Origin: an uncultured Flavihumibacter sp.
GTDB lineage: Bacteria; Bacteroidota; Bacteroidia; Chitinophagales; Chitinophagaceae
DNA length: 64,000 nucleotides
Assembly (NCBI GenBank): GCA_902168105.1
Contig: CABHOY010000065.1
Location: 62,001-126,000, forward strand
Reading direction: 5' to 3'
Positions 15,951-25,661 of this stretch are shown in pieces. The position numbers and the translations under genes were made by a program. Every line of letters starts with the position of its first letter. The first letter of the stretch is position 1. The notes under the pieces are model-generated. The model saw only the letters and a program-made list of their open reading frames with translations. It did no database searches and had not been told where the DNA came from.

Positions 15951-17456
15951 TTATAATACTTTACTATAGCTGTCTGCATATGCTTTCACACCTTCCTGTA
16001 ACATGCCTGTTAAATGAGCAGATACTGCGTCCACAAAACCAGGGACCTGCGACAGGTCAGCCTCCCATAAACGCTTGTCAGCGCTGACAGCGTGTACCAT
16101 TTCCGTAACCGCTGCACTTCCCTTCCCGGTTATGCTTGCCCAATACGCTGCAAAGATGGCGATATTATCATCTGTGATGGTATAATATTCTGTTCCCCGC
16201 TGACCGAAATACTGACCATTTTCCTGCTTTTTTGGTCGCAGGAATAACAGCATAGCTGCAAATCCCAGGCACATGGACGCTGGTAATGCCTGCTGCTGCT
16301 CGTAGTAGCGGATAATGGTGCGCACGTTCCGGGCATTCATCTTCATACTTTCCTGGAAGGTGATACTCAGCAGCTTATGCGCAATATTCGGATTGGCAAA
16401 GCGGTCCAGCACATCTTCCGCAAATTCAGGGGCCTGTGGGCAAATACCCTTGAGCGTTGGCAGGATCTCTTCGATGACCACTGTACGGAAGAAGGAACGC
16501 ATATACGCATCCTCCATACATTCAACAACTGTATTCAGGCCGCTGAGATAACCCAAAGGCACTGATATTGTATGACTACCATTCAGGATCCTGAGTTTCT
16601 GTTCACGGAAGGGTGTAATGTCCGGAGCTATCAGCATCCGGGTATCTGTTTGATGGAAGCCCAGGATCTCCTTTACATGTACGCCTCCTTCTATTGCCCA
16701 AAGCAGATAAGGCTCTGCATCTATCCACAAACCGTCTGTGTATCCTGCTTTTTCCTCCAGGGTAGCCAGTTCTTTTGGTTTTCCAGGTACGATCCTGTCT
16801 ACCAGCGAACTGCAGAAATGATTCTCCTTTTCGACCCATTGCAGGAAAGTCTGTGGCAGTTCGTTATAATTTGCCAGTTTCAGGACTATCTCTTTGAGTA
16901 ATTGTCCGTTATTCACGACCAGCTCTGTTGGTACGATCACAAATCCGGTGTGAGAAGCGCCTTTAAAGTACTGAAAGCGCTCCCAGAGCACTGCCAGCAG
17001 CTTTCCGGGGAAAGATGCCGGTACGCCGTCTATTTTCTCTTCAACATATTGGATCCCAACCTCGGTTGTATTGGAAATGATCGTTTGTAGCGTTGGCTGG
17101 TGTATAGCCTCCAAAACCTTCCGCCAATCTGCATTCGATTGCAAAACACGGCTAACAGAAGCATTGATAAGCACATCATTCACCAGTTCCCCCTGGGATA
17201 TTCCCTTAATATTGGTAGTATATAAATTATCCTGCTGGTTGAATTCCTGCGTATCGCCACCGGTAGATTTTACCACTACGATCCTTCCCTGGTATACTCC
17301 CTTCTTATTGGCTTTATCCACCAGGTAATCTACCAGGCCCCGCAGCAGCACTCCAGTGCCAAACTGTAAAATTTTCTCCGGATAGTTGAAATAGCTCTCT
17401 GACACCCCCAATTCCGGATGCTTCAATACATGAGCTTTATTTAAAATAGGTAACAT
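15951..17456 (-). CDS. uxaB: Tagaturonate reductase UxaB
   Basis: A mannitol-dehydrogenase-family oxidoreductase reducing tagaturonate to D-altronate with NADH. The N-terminal Rossmann segment ILQFGTGVLLRGLVDYLVD and the later RILNGSHTISVPLGYLSG block with the family Lys-Asn-His arrangement (KLRILNGSH) support it. I place the start at the ATG at 17456 (MLPILNKAHV): this gives 501 residues, the usual length, and the upstream in-frame extension to 17534 is unlike the family. First gene of uxaB-uxaC-kdgK-eda. No copy of the LacI palindrome was found upstream, so this operon may be controlled differently. Confidence 0.93.
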   Translation of the reverse strand: MLPILNKAHVLKHPELGVSESYFNYPEKILQFGTGVLLRGLVDYLVDKANKKGVYQGRIVVVKSTGGDTQEFNQQDNLYTTNIKGISQGELVNDVLINASVSRVLQSNADWRKVLEAIHQPTLQTIISNTTEVGIQYVEEKIDGVPASFPGKLLAVLWERFQYFKGASHTGFVIVPTELVVNNGQLLKEIVLKLANYNELPQTFLQWVEKENHFCSSLVDRIVPGKPKELATLEEKAGYTDGLWIDAEPYLLWAIEGGVHVKEILGFHQTDTRMLIAPDITPFREQKLRILNGSHTISVPLGYLSGLNTVVECMEDAYMRSFFRTVVIEEILPTLKGICPQAPEFAEDVLDRFANPNIAHKLLSITFQESMKMNARNVRTIIRYYEQQQALPASMCLGFAAMLLFLRPKKQENGQYFGQRGTEYYTITDDNIAIFAAYWASITGKGSAAVTEMVHAVSADKRLWEADLSQVPGFVDAVSAHLTGMLQEGVKAYADSYSKVL

Positions 17457-17607
17457 ATTAGGTTTTTTAATAAACGCAGAACTCTGACCATTAAATATAA
17501 AACGAATACTTGACAGTCCATAGCCATTACTCAATATCCGGACAGATTTACTCTTTCCGATTCATGTCATAATATTACCCCCAGGGAGGTGTCTCGACTA
17601 ATTTCTG

Positions 17608-17615
17608 TAATTTTG
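17608..17615 (+). promoter_or_regulatory. Bacteroidota -7 box for mnmA
   Basis: TAATTTTG fits TAnnTTTG and lies 20 bases before the mnmA ATG. No good TTTG -33 element is seen at the expected distance. Confidence 0.5.
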
Positions 17616-17635
17616 CGCACTTAATATTTATAACA

Positions 17636-18739
17636 ATGAGCAGACATGGTAAGGTTCTGGTTGCGATGAGCGGCGGTATAGATAGTACCGTTACCGCCCT
17701 GATGCTCCATGAACAAGGGTATGAAGTGGTGGGTATCACCATGAAGACCTGGGATTATGCATCTGCCGGCTCCAGCAAGAAAGAAACCGGGTGTTGTAAC
17801 CTGGATTCCTTTAATGATGCCCGCGCAGCAGCCGTACACCACGGTTTCCCGCACTTCGTACTGGATATCAGGGACGAATTCGGGGATTTTGTTATCAATA
17901 ACTTTGTAGACGAATATATAGCAGGCCGCACGCCCAATCCTTGCGTTCTGTGCAATACCCATATAAAATGGCGCGCGTTGATGAAACGTGCTGATGCCAT
18001 GGACTGTGCCTTTATTGCAACAGGACACTATGCACAGATCAGGGAAGAAGACAGCCGCTTCGTACTCAGCAAAGGTATTGACGAACTGAAAGACCAAAGC
18101 TACGTATTATGGGGCCTCCAGCAGGATGTGCTGGCCCGCACCATACTTCCCCTGGGTAAATACCGCAAAACGGAGATCCGCCAGATGGCGTTTGACTTTG
18201 GTTACCCGGAACTGGCGAAAAAGGCAGAAAGCTATGAGATCTGCTTCGTACCGGACAACGATTACCGCGGTTTCCTGAAACGCAGAGTAGATGGTCTGGA
18301 AGATGAGGTCAACGGTGGCAATTTCGTGCTGAGAGACGGCACGATCGTAGGTCACCATAAGGGTTACCCTTTCTATACCATCGGACAGCGTAAAGGGCTT
18401 GATATTGCCCTGGGACGCCCGGTGTTTGTTACCGAGATCATCCCGGAAACAAATACCGTTGTATTGGGCAATGAAGATGAACTGAACAGGAACGAAATGA
18501 CCGTTTCCGGCATCAACTTTATCAAATACGACCACATTCCGGAAGGTATGGAGGCTATCACTAAGATCCGTTATAAGGATAAAGGTGCACTTAGCAACCT
18601 GTATAATGAAGACGGTAAGGTGAAGGTGAACTTCTACGAGCACGTGAAGGGTATCGCTCCGGGACAATCAGCAGTTTTCTATGAAGGAGATGATGTGATT
18701 GCGGGAGGTATTATACAGAGAAGTGTTTTACCACAGTAA
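17636..18739 (+). CDS. mnmA: tRNA-specific 2-thiouridylase MnmA
   Basis: A 367-residue enzyme that thiolates U34 in the anticodon of tRNAs for Lys, Glu and Gln. The ATP pyrophosphatase loop is SGGIDST (residues 12-18), the catalytic Cys103 is in TPNPCVLCN, and the persulfide partner Cys203 is in ESYEICFVPD. A C-terminal beta barrel follows (FYTIGQRKGLDIALGRP). Normal length. It is divergent from uxaB and stands alone, followed by a strong terminator at 18753-18794. Cytoplasmic. Confidence 0.97.
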   Translation: MSRHGKVLVAMSGGIDSTVTALMLHEQGYEVVGITMKTWDYASAGSSKKETGCCNLDSFNDARAAAVHHGFPHFVLDIRDEFGDFVINNFVDEYIAGRTPNPCVLCNTHIKWRALMKRADAMDCAFIATGHYAQIREEDSRFVLSKGIDELKDQSYVLWGLQQDVLARTILPLGKYRKTEIRQMAFDFGYPELAKKAESYEICFVPDNDYRGFLKRRVDGLEDEVNGGNFVLRDGTIVGHHKGYPFYTIGQRKGLDIALGRPVFVTEIIPETNTVVLGNEDELNRNEMTVSGINFIKYDHIPEGMEAITKIRYKDKGALSNLYNEDGKVKVNFYEHVKGIAPGQSAVFYEGDDVIAGGIIQRSVLPQ

Positions 18740-18752
18740 TATTTACATTTAG

Positions 18753-18794
18753 ATATAAAAAAGGTGCTTCGTAAATGAAGCGCCTTTTTTATAT
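18753..18794. terminator. Bidirectional terminator after mnmA
   Basis: An 18-base stem (ATATAAAAAAGGTGCTTC against GAAGCGCCTTTTTTATAT) with one mismatch closes on a six-base loop. A- and T-runs on either side serve mnmA and the convergent lipoprotein gene. Confidence 0.9.
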
Positions 18795-18830
18795 CTGAAA
18801 CTTTGAACACTGATCAGGTATTTCAAACGG

Positions 18831-19697
18831 TTACTTATAGGTGATCTTTCTCATTGTTACCCCGGACCAGCCTTTATCTTTCGGCTGCTCTTTCTTAATT
18901 GTCCAGTTACCCGTGTTATCGTATGTATATATCGTCGTAAAACTGAGTGATTCATTCATTTTACCAAAGCCTTCCCTCGTCATATGATCCCCCGTATACT
19001 GCTCCCATGATACGGGATTACCCTGGCTGTCATATTTCCGGCTCACTTTATATGATGCTTTATTATCCTCGTACACATATATTCCGACCAGCTGATTATG
19101 CTCGTCAAATTCATATACTATTGTTCCGGCATTGATGACGTTCGTCACAGTAACGTGATCTTCCTTTTTACCGATATAAATGTCCTTAATTTTCGTACCA
19201 TCCGCCCCTTTAACCACTAATGAATCTCCTGCGTTATTGTACTCGTACGAACGACGGCTTTCTGTACTATAAACACGGTTCGCTTTTTCTATACGTCTGC
19301 CGGCGGCATCGTATTTAAAACGATCTACATTATAAATGACCCGGCGATCATCCGAATTGATAAGTTCAAATATTCTTCCTGCTGAATCATACCGGATGGT
19401 CAGTGTATCATAGGGCATCCTTTTAGTAACAGTAGCGATCTGGTGTAAACGATGGTCTTTAAACGAATATTCCTTTAATGTCGTATCTCTCCTCACATAA
19501 CCATCACCTGCTTTAAGTTCTCTGCAATAAACTTCTGATATGTGTGCAATGTCACCCTTAAATGTCTCAGGACGGTATGCTACAGTGATATCTTCATTCA
19601 GCACCCTTTCTCTGATCAAAGCGATCCTGTCAACTTCTTCCTGCGATGATGATTTACATGCCGTAATGAACAGCAACAAATACAGTACTTTTTTCAT
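18831..19697 (-). CDS. Lipoprotein with RHS/YD-like repeats
   Basis: A 288-residue exported lipoprotein: a short signal ends at the lipobox ITAC with Cys14. The rest is a run of beta-strand repeats of the YD kind (IRYDSAGRIFEL, FKYDAAGRRIEKA, YEYNNAGDSLVV, YEFDEHNQLVGI, RKYDSQGNPVSW, YTYDNTGNWTIKK), the style seen in small Bacteroidota cell-surface proteins as well as in the shells of RHS toxins. There is no toxin domain or RHS core, so I take it as a structural or binding lipoprotein of unknown partner. It lies 14 bases after the methyltransferase gene on the same strand, so it may be co-transcribed. Confidence 0.8.
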   Translation of the reverse strand: MKKVLYLLLFITACKSSSQEEVDRIALIRERVLNEDITVAYRPETFKGDIAHISEVYCRELKAGDGYVRRDTTLKEYSFKDHRLHQIATVTKRMPYDTLTIRYDSAGRIFELINSDDRRVIYNVDRFKYDAAGRRIEKANRVYSTESRRSYEYNNAGDSLVVKGADGTKIKDIYIGKKEDHVTVTNVINAGTIVYEFDEHNQLVGIYVYEDNKASYKVSRKYDSQGNPVSWEQYTGDHMTREGFGKMNESLSFTTIYTYDNTGNWTIKKEQPKDKGWSGVTMRKITYK

Positions 19698-19711
19698 GAC
19701 GCTTTTAGGGT

Positions 19712-20872
19712 TTATTTCTTTATCATCTTTACAGCAAACATACTATCTGCGCGCTGTCCATAACCTGCTATTATACCTCCTTCCAGTTGTTGTAATCCAC
19801 CTCCTTCTTCAAGGATTGCTACAACATCTTCATTCTCTTTTTTGAACACAGAACAGGTGATATACGTCAGCGTACCACCGGGTTTCAACAATTGTACTAC
19901 ATTGGAGGCAATCTTCTTCTGCAACTGCTGATATTCCGTGATCTGTTTTTCATTGAAGAAGGAAAGACTTTCCGGTGTACGTCCCCAGGTACCCGATCCG
20001 GAGCAGGGGGCATCCAGGATAATATGATCAAAGCGGCGCTCTTTAATAACTGATAATAATACCGGTGCTGTCAGGTCCATTACAACACTCTCATAATGCC
20101 TGATCCCAGCCTCTTTAAAGCGCTGATGCAGGTTTTGAATGATAGAGGCCCGCACGTCACTCACCAGCAGCTTTACAGCCGGTTGTTTGTCCAATAACAG
20201 GATCGATTTTCCGCCGCTGGCAGCGCAGCTGTCCCACCATGTCTCTCCGGGTTGTGCATTGAACAATGCACCTACTTTCTGTGAGGACGCATCCTGTATC
20301 TCATACCAGCTTTTATCTGTAACGATAGCATCGATCTTTGTACTGTTGGGCAATGCGATCGTATCTTCCTCCACCACTTCGAATGCAACTTCTGCTTTTT
20401 CCAGCAGGCGCACTATCTGGAACCGTTTATTGTTACGCGTCCTGATGAACAGATGCGGTTGTGCAAAGAATGAACGGCTGAAGGCCTCACTGTCAATTCC
20501 GGCAGACAATTCCTGGATAAATGGAAATACCTGTGTAACATCATTTATTCCTAACAATGACAACTTCGCTTCAACAGGTAATGTGATCTTTTCGTTCAGT
20601 TCGGGATGAAAATGCCGCAGCAGTTCACCGCCCTCCTGTTCACATAAGAAGGCGCCCAGCAATATTCTTTCGGAAGTGCTCTTCGCACCTTTCAACAGGT
20701 ATCCCAGCCGGTAATACTGATATACCAGTTGAGAGATCTGTCGCCTGTCACGGCTTCCCATGTAAGGATGTTCTTTAAAGAATCCTTTCAGAAAATGATG
20801 CAATGGCAGACTGCCATCGTAAGCGACAATGATCTTTTCAGCAGCAGCTAAATAATTTTCCCAGCGGATCAT
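19712..20872 (-). CDS. RsmB/NOP-family RNA m5C methyltransferase
   Basis: A 386-residue SAM-dependent RNA cytosine-C5 methyltransferase. An N-terminal helical region (about residues 1-150) is followed by the Rossmann domain with WDSCAASGGKS (SAM binding; the usual CAAPGGK has Ser for Pro), DAPCSGSGTWGR with one catalytic Cys, and YITCSVFKKEN with the nucleophilic Cys. 16S rRNA C967 is the substrate of E. coli RsmB; the exact site here is unproven. It precedes the YD-repeat lipoprotein gene by 14 bases. A complex hairpin region (20896-20980) lies upstream, after sucB. Confidence 0.9.
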   Translation of the reverse strand: MIRWENYLAAAEKIIVAYDGSLPLHHFLKGFFKEHPYMGSRDRRQISQLVYQYYRLGYLLKGAKSTSERILLGAFLCEQEGGELLRHFHPELNEKITLPVEAKLSLLGINDVTQVFPFIQELSAGIDSEAFSRSFFAQPHLFIRTRNNKRFQIVRLLEKAEVAFEVVEEDTIALPNSTKIDAIVTDKSWYEIQDASSQKVGALFNAQPGETWWDSCAASGGKSILLLDKQPAVKLLVSDVRASIIQNLHQRFKEAGIRHYESVVMDLTAPVLLSVIKERRFDHIILDAPCSGSGTWGRTPESLSFFNEKQITEYQQLQKKIASNVVQLLKPGGTLTYITCSVFKKENEDVVAILEEGGGLQQLEGGIIAGYGQRADSMFAVKMIKK

Positions 20873-20895
20873 ATAGCGATTGATGCGGTCGGCTC

Positions 20896-20980
20896 AAAAA
20901 CGCAAAACGCTTAACGCGATTGGCAATAAGGCAATCAGGCGTTAAGCGTTTCCGCGATTATGTGCGTTCCGCGTTTTGCG
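20896..20980. terminator. Hairpin region after sucB, with two competing stems
   Basis: AAACGCTTAACGC (20905-20917) pairs with GCGTTAAGCGTTT (20939-20951). The overlapping CGCAAAACGC (20901-20910) pairs exactly with GCGTTTTGCG (20971-20980), so the two stems exclude each other. The position after the sucB stop suggests termination, although no clear T-run follows. Confidence 0.6.
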
Positions 20981-20984
20981 GTGA

Positions 20985-22556
20985 TTAGAGTTTCAGTAAT
21001 GCTTTCAGCGGATCTTTTCCGAACAGTAACTGTTCAGGATTTTCCAGCATTTCTTTTACACGTACCAGGAAGCTTACTGATTCACGACCGTCGATGATAC
21101 GGTGATCGTAGCTCAGTGCGAGGTACATCATCGGACGGATCACTACCTGTCCGTTGACAGCCATCGGGCGTTCCTGGATCTTGTGCATACCTAAGATGGC
21201 AGACTGAGGAATGTTAATGATCGGAGTACTCATCAGTGAACCGAACACGCCTCCGTTGGTAATAGTGAAAGTACCACCGGTCATTTCATCCATAGTGAGT
21301 TTGTTGTCACGGGCTTTGGTAGCCAGTTCCACCACTTTCTTCTCGATCTGCGCCATATCCAGGCTTTCTGCGTTGCGGATCACTGGCACTACCAGACCTT
21401 TCGGTGCTGATACGGCAATTGATACGTCACAGAAGTCGTGGTACACGAGTTCTTCTCCGTCGATATATGCGTTCACAGAAGGGAATTCCTTCAGTGCAAA
21501 ACAACATGCTTTTGTGAAGAAGCTCATAAAGCCCAGGTTCACCTCATGCTGTTTCTTGAATATCTCTTTGTATTTAGCGCGCAGGTCCATGATGTTGGTC
21601 ATGTCCACCTCGTTGAAGGTGGTCAGCATCGCTGTTGTATTCTTAGCTTCCACCAGGCGGCGGGATACGGTCTTACGCAGGTTGCTCATCTTCTCGCGGC
21701 GTTCTGCGCGGGTGAACATTTCCTGACCGATAGCCACACCCGGATTCTGGAGTGCTGCGAATACGTCATCTTTCATGATCTTACCATGCGCACCGGTACC
21801 CTTGATGGAGGATGGGTCCACGTGTTTGTCTGCAATTACTGCAGCAGCTACAGGACTAGCCTTTACATCGTTCGGGATAGCGGTCACCGGTGCCTGCTGT
21901 GCCTGCGGAGCCGCCTGTGCTTTTGCAGCAGGAGCTGTTGCAGCAGCTGGTTGGGCTTTACCGGCAGGACGGCCTACACTGGTATCTATTTTAGCGATAG
22001 GATCACCTATCTTTAATACGTCTCCTTCTTTACCGAGTGTCTGTAATGCACCGGCTTCTTCGGCATTCAGTTCGAAAGTAGCTTTCTCTGATTCCAGTTC
22101 ACAGATCACTTCATCACGTTCTACATACTCACCATCTTTCTTCAGCCATTTGATCAGTGTTACTTCACTGATAGACTCGCCCACAGTAGGCACTTTCATC
22201 TCAATGGTTCCTTTGTTTACCGCAGGTGCTGCAGGAGCAGCTTCGGCAACGGGAGCAGGTGCAGATGCAGCGGCAACAGGCGCAGCGGCGGCCGGAGCGC
22301 TGGCGCCCGCAGGAGCAGCAGCATCCGTATCAATTGTACAAGCAACATCGCCTACTTTTAAAGTAGCGCCTTCAGGGGCTGCAATTTTTAATACCCCTGC
22401 CTTTTCTGCATTCAGTTCAAAGGTGGCTTTTTCAGATTCCATTTCACAGATCACCTCATCCTGCTGCACATAATCTCCGTCTTTCTTCAACCACTTTGCA
22501 ATTGTTACCTCGCTAATAGATTCTCCTACCGTAGGAACTTTGATTTCGATAGCCAT
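20985..22556 (-). CDS. sucB: 2-oxoglutarate dehydrogenase E2 (dihydrolipoyl succinyltransferase) with two lipoyl domains
   Basis: The E2 core of the 2-oxoglutarate dehydrogenase complex. Started at the ATG at 22556 (MAIEIKVPTV), which begins the first lipoyl domain; an ATG at 22577 adds seven residues of no family meaning. Two lipoyl domains are present, with lipoyl-Lys43 and Lys158 in identical ESEKATFEL motifs, joined by Ala/Pro-rich linkers. A subunit-binding domain follows (VKASPVAAAVIADKHVDPSSI), then the catalytic domain ending with SYDHRIIDG. E2o usually has one lipoyl domain, so the second is notable. It lies 67 bases after sucA on the same strand, an operon. Confidence 0.95.
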   Translation of the reverse strand: MAIEIKVPTVGESISEVTIAKWLKKDGDYVQQDEVICEMESEKATFELNAEKAGVLKIAAPEGATLKVGDVACTIDTDAAAPAGASAPAAAAPVAAASAPAPVAEAAPAAPAVNKGTIEMKVPTVGESISEVTLIKWLKKDGEYVERDEVICELESEKATFELNAEEAGALQTLGKEGDVLKIGDPIAKIDTSVGRPAGKAQPAAATAPAAKAQAAPQAQQAPVTAIPNDVKASPVAAAVIADKHVDPSSIKGTGAHGKIMKDDVFAALQNPGVAIGQEMFTRAERREKMSNLRKTVSRRLVEAKNTTAMLTTFNEVDMTNIMDLRAKYKEIFKKQHEVNLGFMSFFTKACCFALKEFPSVNAYIDGEELVYHDFCDVSIAVSAPKGLVVPVIRNAESLDMAQIEKKVVELATKARDNKLTMDEMTGGTFTITNGGVFGSLMSTPIINIPQSAILGMHKIQERPMAVNGQVVIRPMMYLALSYDHRIIDGRESVSFLVRVKEMLENPEQLLFGKDPLKALLKL

Positions 22557-22623
22557 ATTTCTAATTTCTGTGTGCAATCAATGTTTAAAAGTGAAATCAT
22601 CCTTCACTTTGTTCTCTATTCAT

Positions 22624-25374
22624 CTAAATGTTAAATGCAGTCTCAATGATCTCGAGCTGTTCACGTGCATGTACCTTCGCGTATCCGGTTGCAGTGGCTG
22701 CACTCGGATTACGGCTGATCACACCATAGTTGATCTGTTTCAGGTTCATTTGCAGATAGGAAGCGGCGCCCATGTTCAGTGGCTCTTCCTGTACCCAGAA
22801 CCAGGTAGCAGTTTTGTACTTCTGGTTCAGTGCTTCCAGTTGTACTACCGGCAGCGGATACAATTGTTCCAGCCTTACAATGGCTACATCTTTCCTGTTC
22901 TCTTTCTGCTGTTTCTCACTCAGGTCAAAGTACATCTTACCGGTACACAGCAGTACTTTTTTCACTTTAGATGGGTCATCAATATAATCATCATCCAGCA
23001 CCTCTTTAAATCCTCCTTCTGTGAAGGCTGATATTGGTGAATAAGAACCTATATGCCTTAAGTTGGCCTTAGGTGCAAAGTTCACCAGCGGCTTGCGGAA
23101 CTGCCAGGTTAACTGGCGGCGCAATGCGTGGAAGAAGTTGGCAGATGTTGTAATATTCGTAACGATCATATTGTATTCAGCACATGCCTGGAGGAACCTT
23201 TCAGGACGGGCATTGGAGTGGTCTGGTCCACCACCTTCATAACCATGTGGCAATAACATTACCAAACCGTTCTGCGTAGTCCATTTCTGTTCTCCACTGC
23301 TTATGTACTGATCAATTACAGTTTGCGCACCATTGGCGAAGTCGCCATATTGTGCTTCCCACAGTACCAGGGTATGCGGATTTGCCATAGCATATCCGTA
23401 TTCAAAACCCAGTACGGCAAATTCACTCAACAGTGAGTTATAAATGCGGAACTGACCCTGCTTTTCCTGCAGCGTAGCCAGTCTGTTATAAGTTGCATTG
23501 GTATTTTCGTCGGTCAGGATCGCGTGACGGTGGGAGAAAGTACCTCTCTTCACGTCTTCACCGCTCATTCGTACGTCTTTACCTTCAGTCAGCAGGCTTG
23601 CATATGCCAGCAACTCACCGGTAGCCCAGTCCAGCTTTCCTTCTGCTTCAAACAGTTTTACCTTGTCCTGCAGCAGCTTTTCCACTTTACGTAATGGCAC
23701 AAACTCTTTAGGCCATGTCATTAACTTGCTAACCAGACGTTTTACATCTTCTTCTTTAATGGCTGTCACCGGCGACTGTTCAAAATCTTCCGGTTTAGAC
23801 TTGCGCAATTCAGCCCACCACTGTTCAGGTTTCTGGTAAGTGTAAGGCAATGGGTGTTGTCTTACTTCATCCAGGCGTTCCTGCAGATCGGCCCAGAAGC
23901 CCTTTTCCATTTCCTTCGCCAGTTCCTGTACTTCCACTTCTCCTACCTGCAGCAATTTCTGCGTGTACACTTCTCTTGGGTTCGGATGTTTATCGATCAG
24001 TGCATAGAGGCTTGGCTGAGTGAACTTAGGTTCATCACCTTCGTTATGCCCATGCCTGCGGTAGCACAGCAGATCGATAAAGATATCTGAATTGAATTCC
24101 TGTCTGTAACGGGCTGCTATCTCTGCTACTTTAACCACCGCCTCTGCATCGTCGCCGTTCACATGGAATACAGGCGCCTGTACGGTAGAAGCGATACTGG
24201 TACAATAGTCGGAAGAACGGGCATCGTCAAAGTCAGTTGTGAACCCGATCTGGTTATTGATCACCAGGTGCATGGTACCCCCGGTATAATAGCCTTTCAG
24301 GTTGCTCATCTGGATGAGCTCATATATTACGCCTTGACCTGCAACCGCAGCATCGCCGTGGATGAGGATAGGCAGTATTTTATCGTAGTCGCTGTTGTAG
24401 ATCACGTCCGCTTTACTACGGGCAAAACCTGTTACCAGCGGGTCAACCACTTCCAGGTGGGAAGGGTTAGGGATCAGCTGGAGGTTTACTTTGTTGCCGG
24501 ATGGTGTTTCCACGATAGAATGGAAGCCCAGGTGATATTTTACGTCACCGCTACCCATTGTCAGGTCAGGTACGGCGTGTCCTTCAAATTCATTGAAGAT
24601 CTGCTCATACGTTTTACCCAGAATATTTGCCAATACGCTCAGACGACCACGGTGCGCCATACCGATCACTGCTTCCTGCACGCCTTCGGCAGCAGCAGTA
24701 TTGATGATAGCGTCCAGTGCCGGGATGGTGTTTTCTCCACCTTCCAGCCCGAAGCGTTTCTGACCTATGTATTTAGTCTGGAGGAATTTTTCGAACATTA
24801 CGCCCTGGTTCAGTTTCAGCAGGATGCGCTTTTTCTTTTCCAGGGTTACAGGTTGTTGCAGGGTGGTTTCCATTTCACGCTGCAGCCACTCTACCCTTTT
24901 GGCGTCGTTGATGTATGTGAATTCCAGGCCCACTGCGGCAGCATATACCTGTTTCACCCGGTTCACGATATTTTCCAGGCTTGTCTTACCAAGACCCAGT
25001 ACCTGACCGGCATAGAATTCTGTTTTCAGATCTGCGTCACTAAGTCCGTAAAAAGAAATATCCAGGTTGGCCTGCCTATCCTTTCTTTCGCGGATAGGAT
25101 TTGTTTTTGAGATCAGATGGCCTTTTTTACGGTAGGCCTGTATCAGTCTGTAAACATTGAGTTCCTTTGTTAACTGGTCACTGCTTACCGGTAAACCGGC
25201 ACCCGCAGCTCCCGGCGCTCCTGCCTTCCCATTAACATTATTTACCGCAAAGTCAAATCCTTCAAAAAACTTGCTCCATTCCGGGTCTACTGCGCCAGGG
25301 TCTTTACGGTAATCCTGGTATAACGATTCTATGTAGGCAGGATGTGAGTTGGTAACAAATGAGAAGTCCTTCAT
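22624..25374 (-). CDS. sucA: 2-oxoglutarate dehydrogenase E1 component
   Basis: A 916-residue thiamine-diphosphate-dependent E1o that decarboxylates 2-oxoglutarate and hands the succinyl group to the lipoyl domain of SucB. Visible landmarks are the N-terminal SHPAYIESLYQDYRKDPGAV segment, GMAHRGRLSVLANILGK, IHGDAAVAGQGVIYE, the ThDP motif beginning GDDAEAV and ending YRRHGHNEGDEP, and LPHGYEGGGPDHSNARPERFL in the C-terminal domain. Full length. First gene of sucA-sucB. A 19-base near-palindrome lies 53-71 bases upstream and may be a regulatory site. Cytoplasmic TCA-cycle enzyme. Confidence 0.97.
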   Translation of the reverse strand: MKDFSFVTNSHPAYIESLYQDYRKDPGAVDPEWSKFFEGFDFAVNNVNGKAGAPGAAGAGLPVSSDQLTKELNVYRLIQAYRKKGHLISKTNPIRERKDRQANLDISFYGLSDADLKTEFYAGQVLGLGKTSLENIVNRVKQVYAAAVGLEFTYINDAKRVEWLQREMETTLQQPVTLEKKKRILLKLNQGVMFEKFLQTKYIGQKRFGLEGGENTIPALDAIINTAAAEGVQEAVIGMAHRGRLSVLANILGKTYEQIFNEFEGHAVPDLTMGSGDVKYHLGFHSIVETPSGNKVNLQLIPNPSHLEVVDPLVTGFARSKADVIYNSDYDKILPILIHGDAAVAGQGVIYELIQMSNLKGYYTGGTMHLVINNQIGFTTDFDDARSSDYCTSIASTVQAPVFHVNGDDAEAVVKVAEIAARYRQEFNSDIFIDLLCYRRHGHNEGDEPKFTQPSLYALIDKHPNPREVYTQKLLQVGEVEVQELAKEMEKGFWADLQERLDEVRQHPLPYTYQKPEQWWAELRKSKPEDFEQSPVTAIKEEDVKRLVSKLMTWPKEFVPLRKVEKLLQDKVKLFEAEGKLDWATGELLAYASLLTEGKDVRMSGEDVKRGTFSHRHAILTDENTNATYNRLATLQEKQGQFRIYNSLLSEFAVLGFEYGYAMANPHTLVLWEAQYGDFANGAQTVIDQYISSGEQKWTTQNGLVMLLPHGYEGGGPDHSNARPERFLQACAEYNMIVTNITTSANFFHALRRQLTWQFRKPLVNFAPKANLRHIGSYSPISAFTEGGFKEVLDDDYIDDPSKVKKVLLCTGKMYFDLSEKQQKENRKDVAIVRLEQLYPLPVVQLEALNQKYKTATWFWVQEEPLNMGAASYLQMNLKQINYGVISRNPSAATATGYAKVHAREQLEIIETAFNI

Positions 25375-25426
25375 TTACAACGAGTTTTGCTAAAGCTTCG
25401 ATTCAAATTGCTATTCTGTCGAATGC

Positions 25427-25445
25427 CCCATATATAATATATGGG
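25427..25445. promoter_or_regulatory. Palindrome upstream of sucA
   Basis: CCCATATATAATATATGGG has perfect nine-base arms around one central base and lies 53 bases upstream of the sucA start codon. It may be a protein-binding site; no family is recognised. Confidence 0.35.
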
Positions 25446-25629
25446 ATTGCAAATATCGTTGCTTTTTTGTGAAAGAAAAACGGAAAAATGGTGAAGGTTT
25501 AAAGCTTAATCCGAAACACTTAATCTACAATTCTTATATTAACCACTTTTCACTTGATTTTATTCAGTTTTAACTAACTTGCCGATTTTCAGGGTACCTG
25601 AACCAAATATTCCCTCAATTTCCTTTTTA

Positions 25630-25661
25630 TTTGTTTTCTAAATAACTAATCCCTACCTTTG
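25630..25661 (+). promoter_or_regulatory. Bacteroidota promoter of rpsT
   Basis: TTTG at 25630-25633 and TACCTTTG at 25654-25661 are 20 bases apart, close to the TTTG/TAnnTTTG consensus. The predicted transcript starts near 25668, about 19 bases before the ATG. Confidence 0.8.

Noticed and set aside
18831..19697. RHS polymorphic toxin
   Set aside because: Only short YD-like repeats in 288 residues, with a lipobox, no RHS core and no C-terminal toxin domain.
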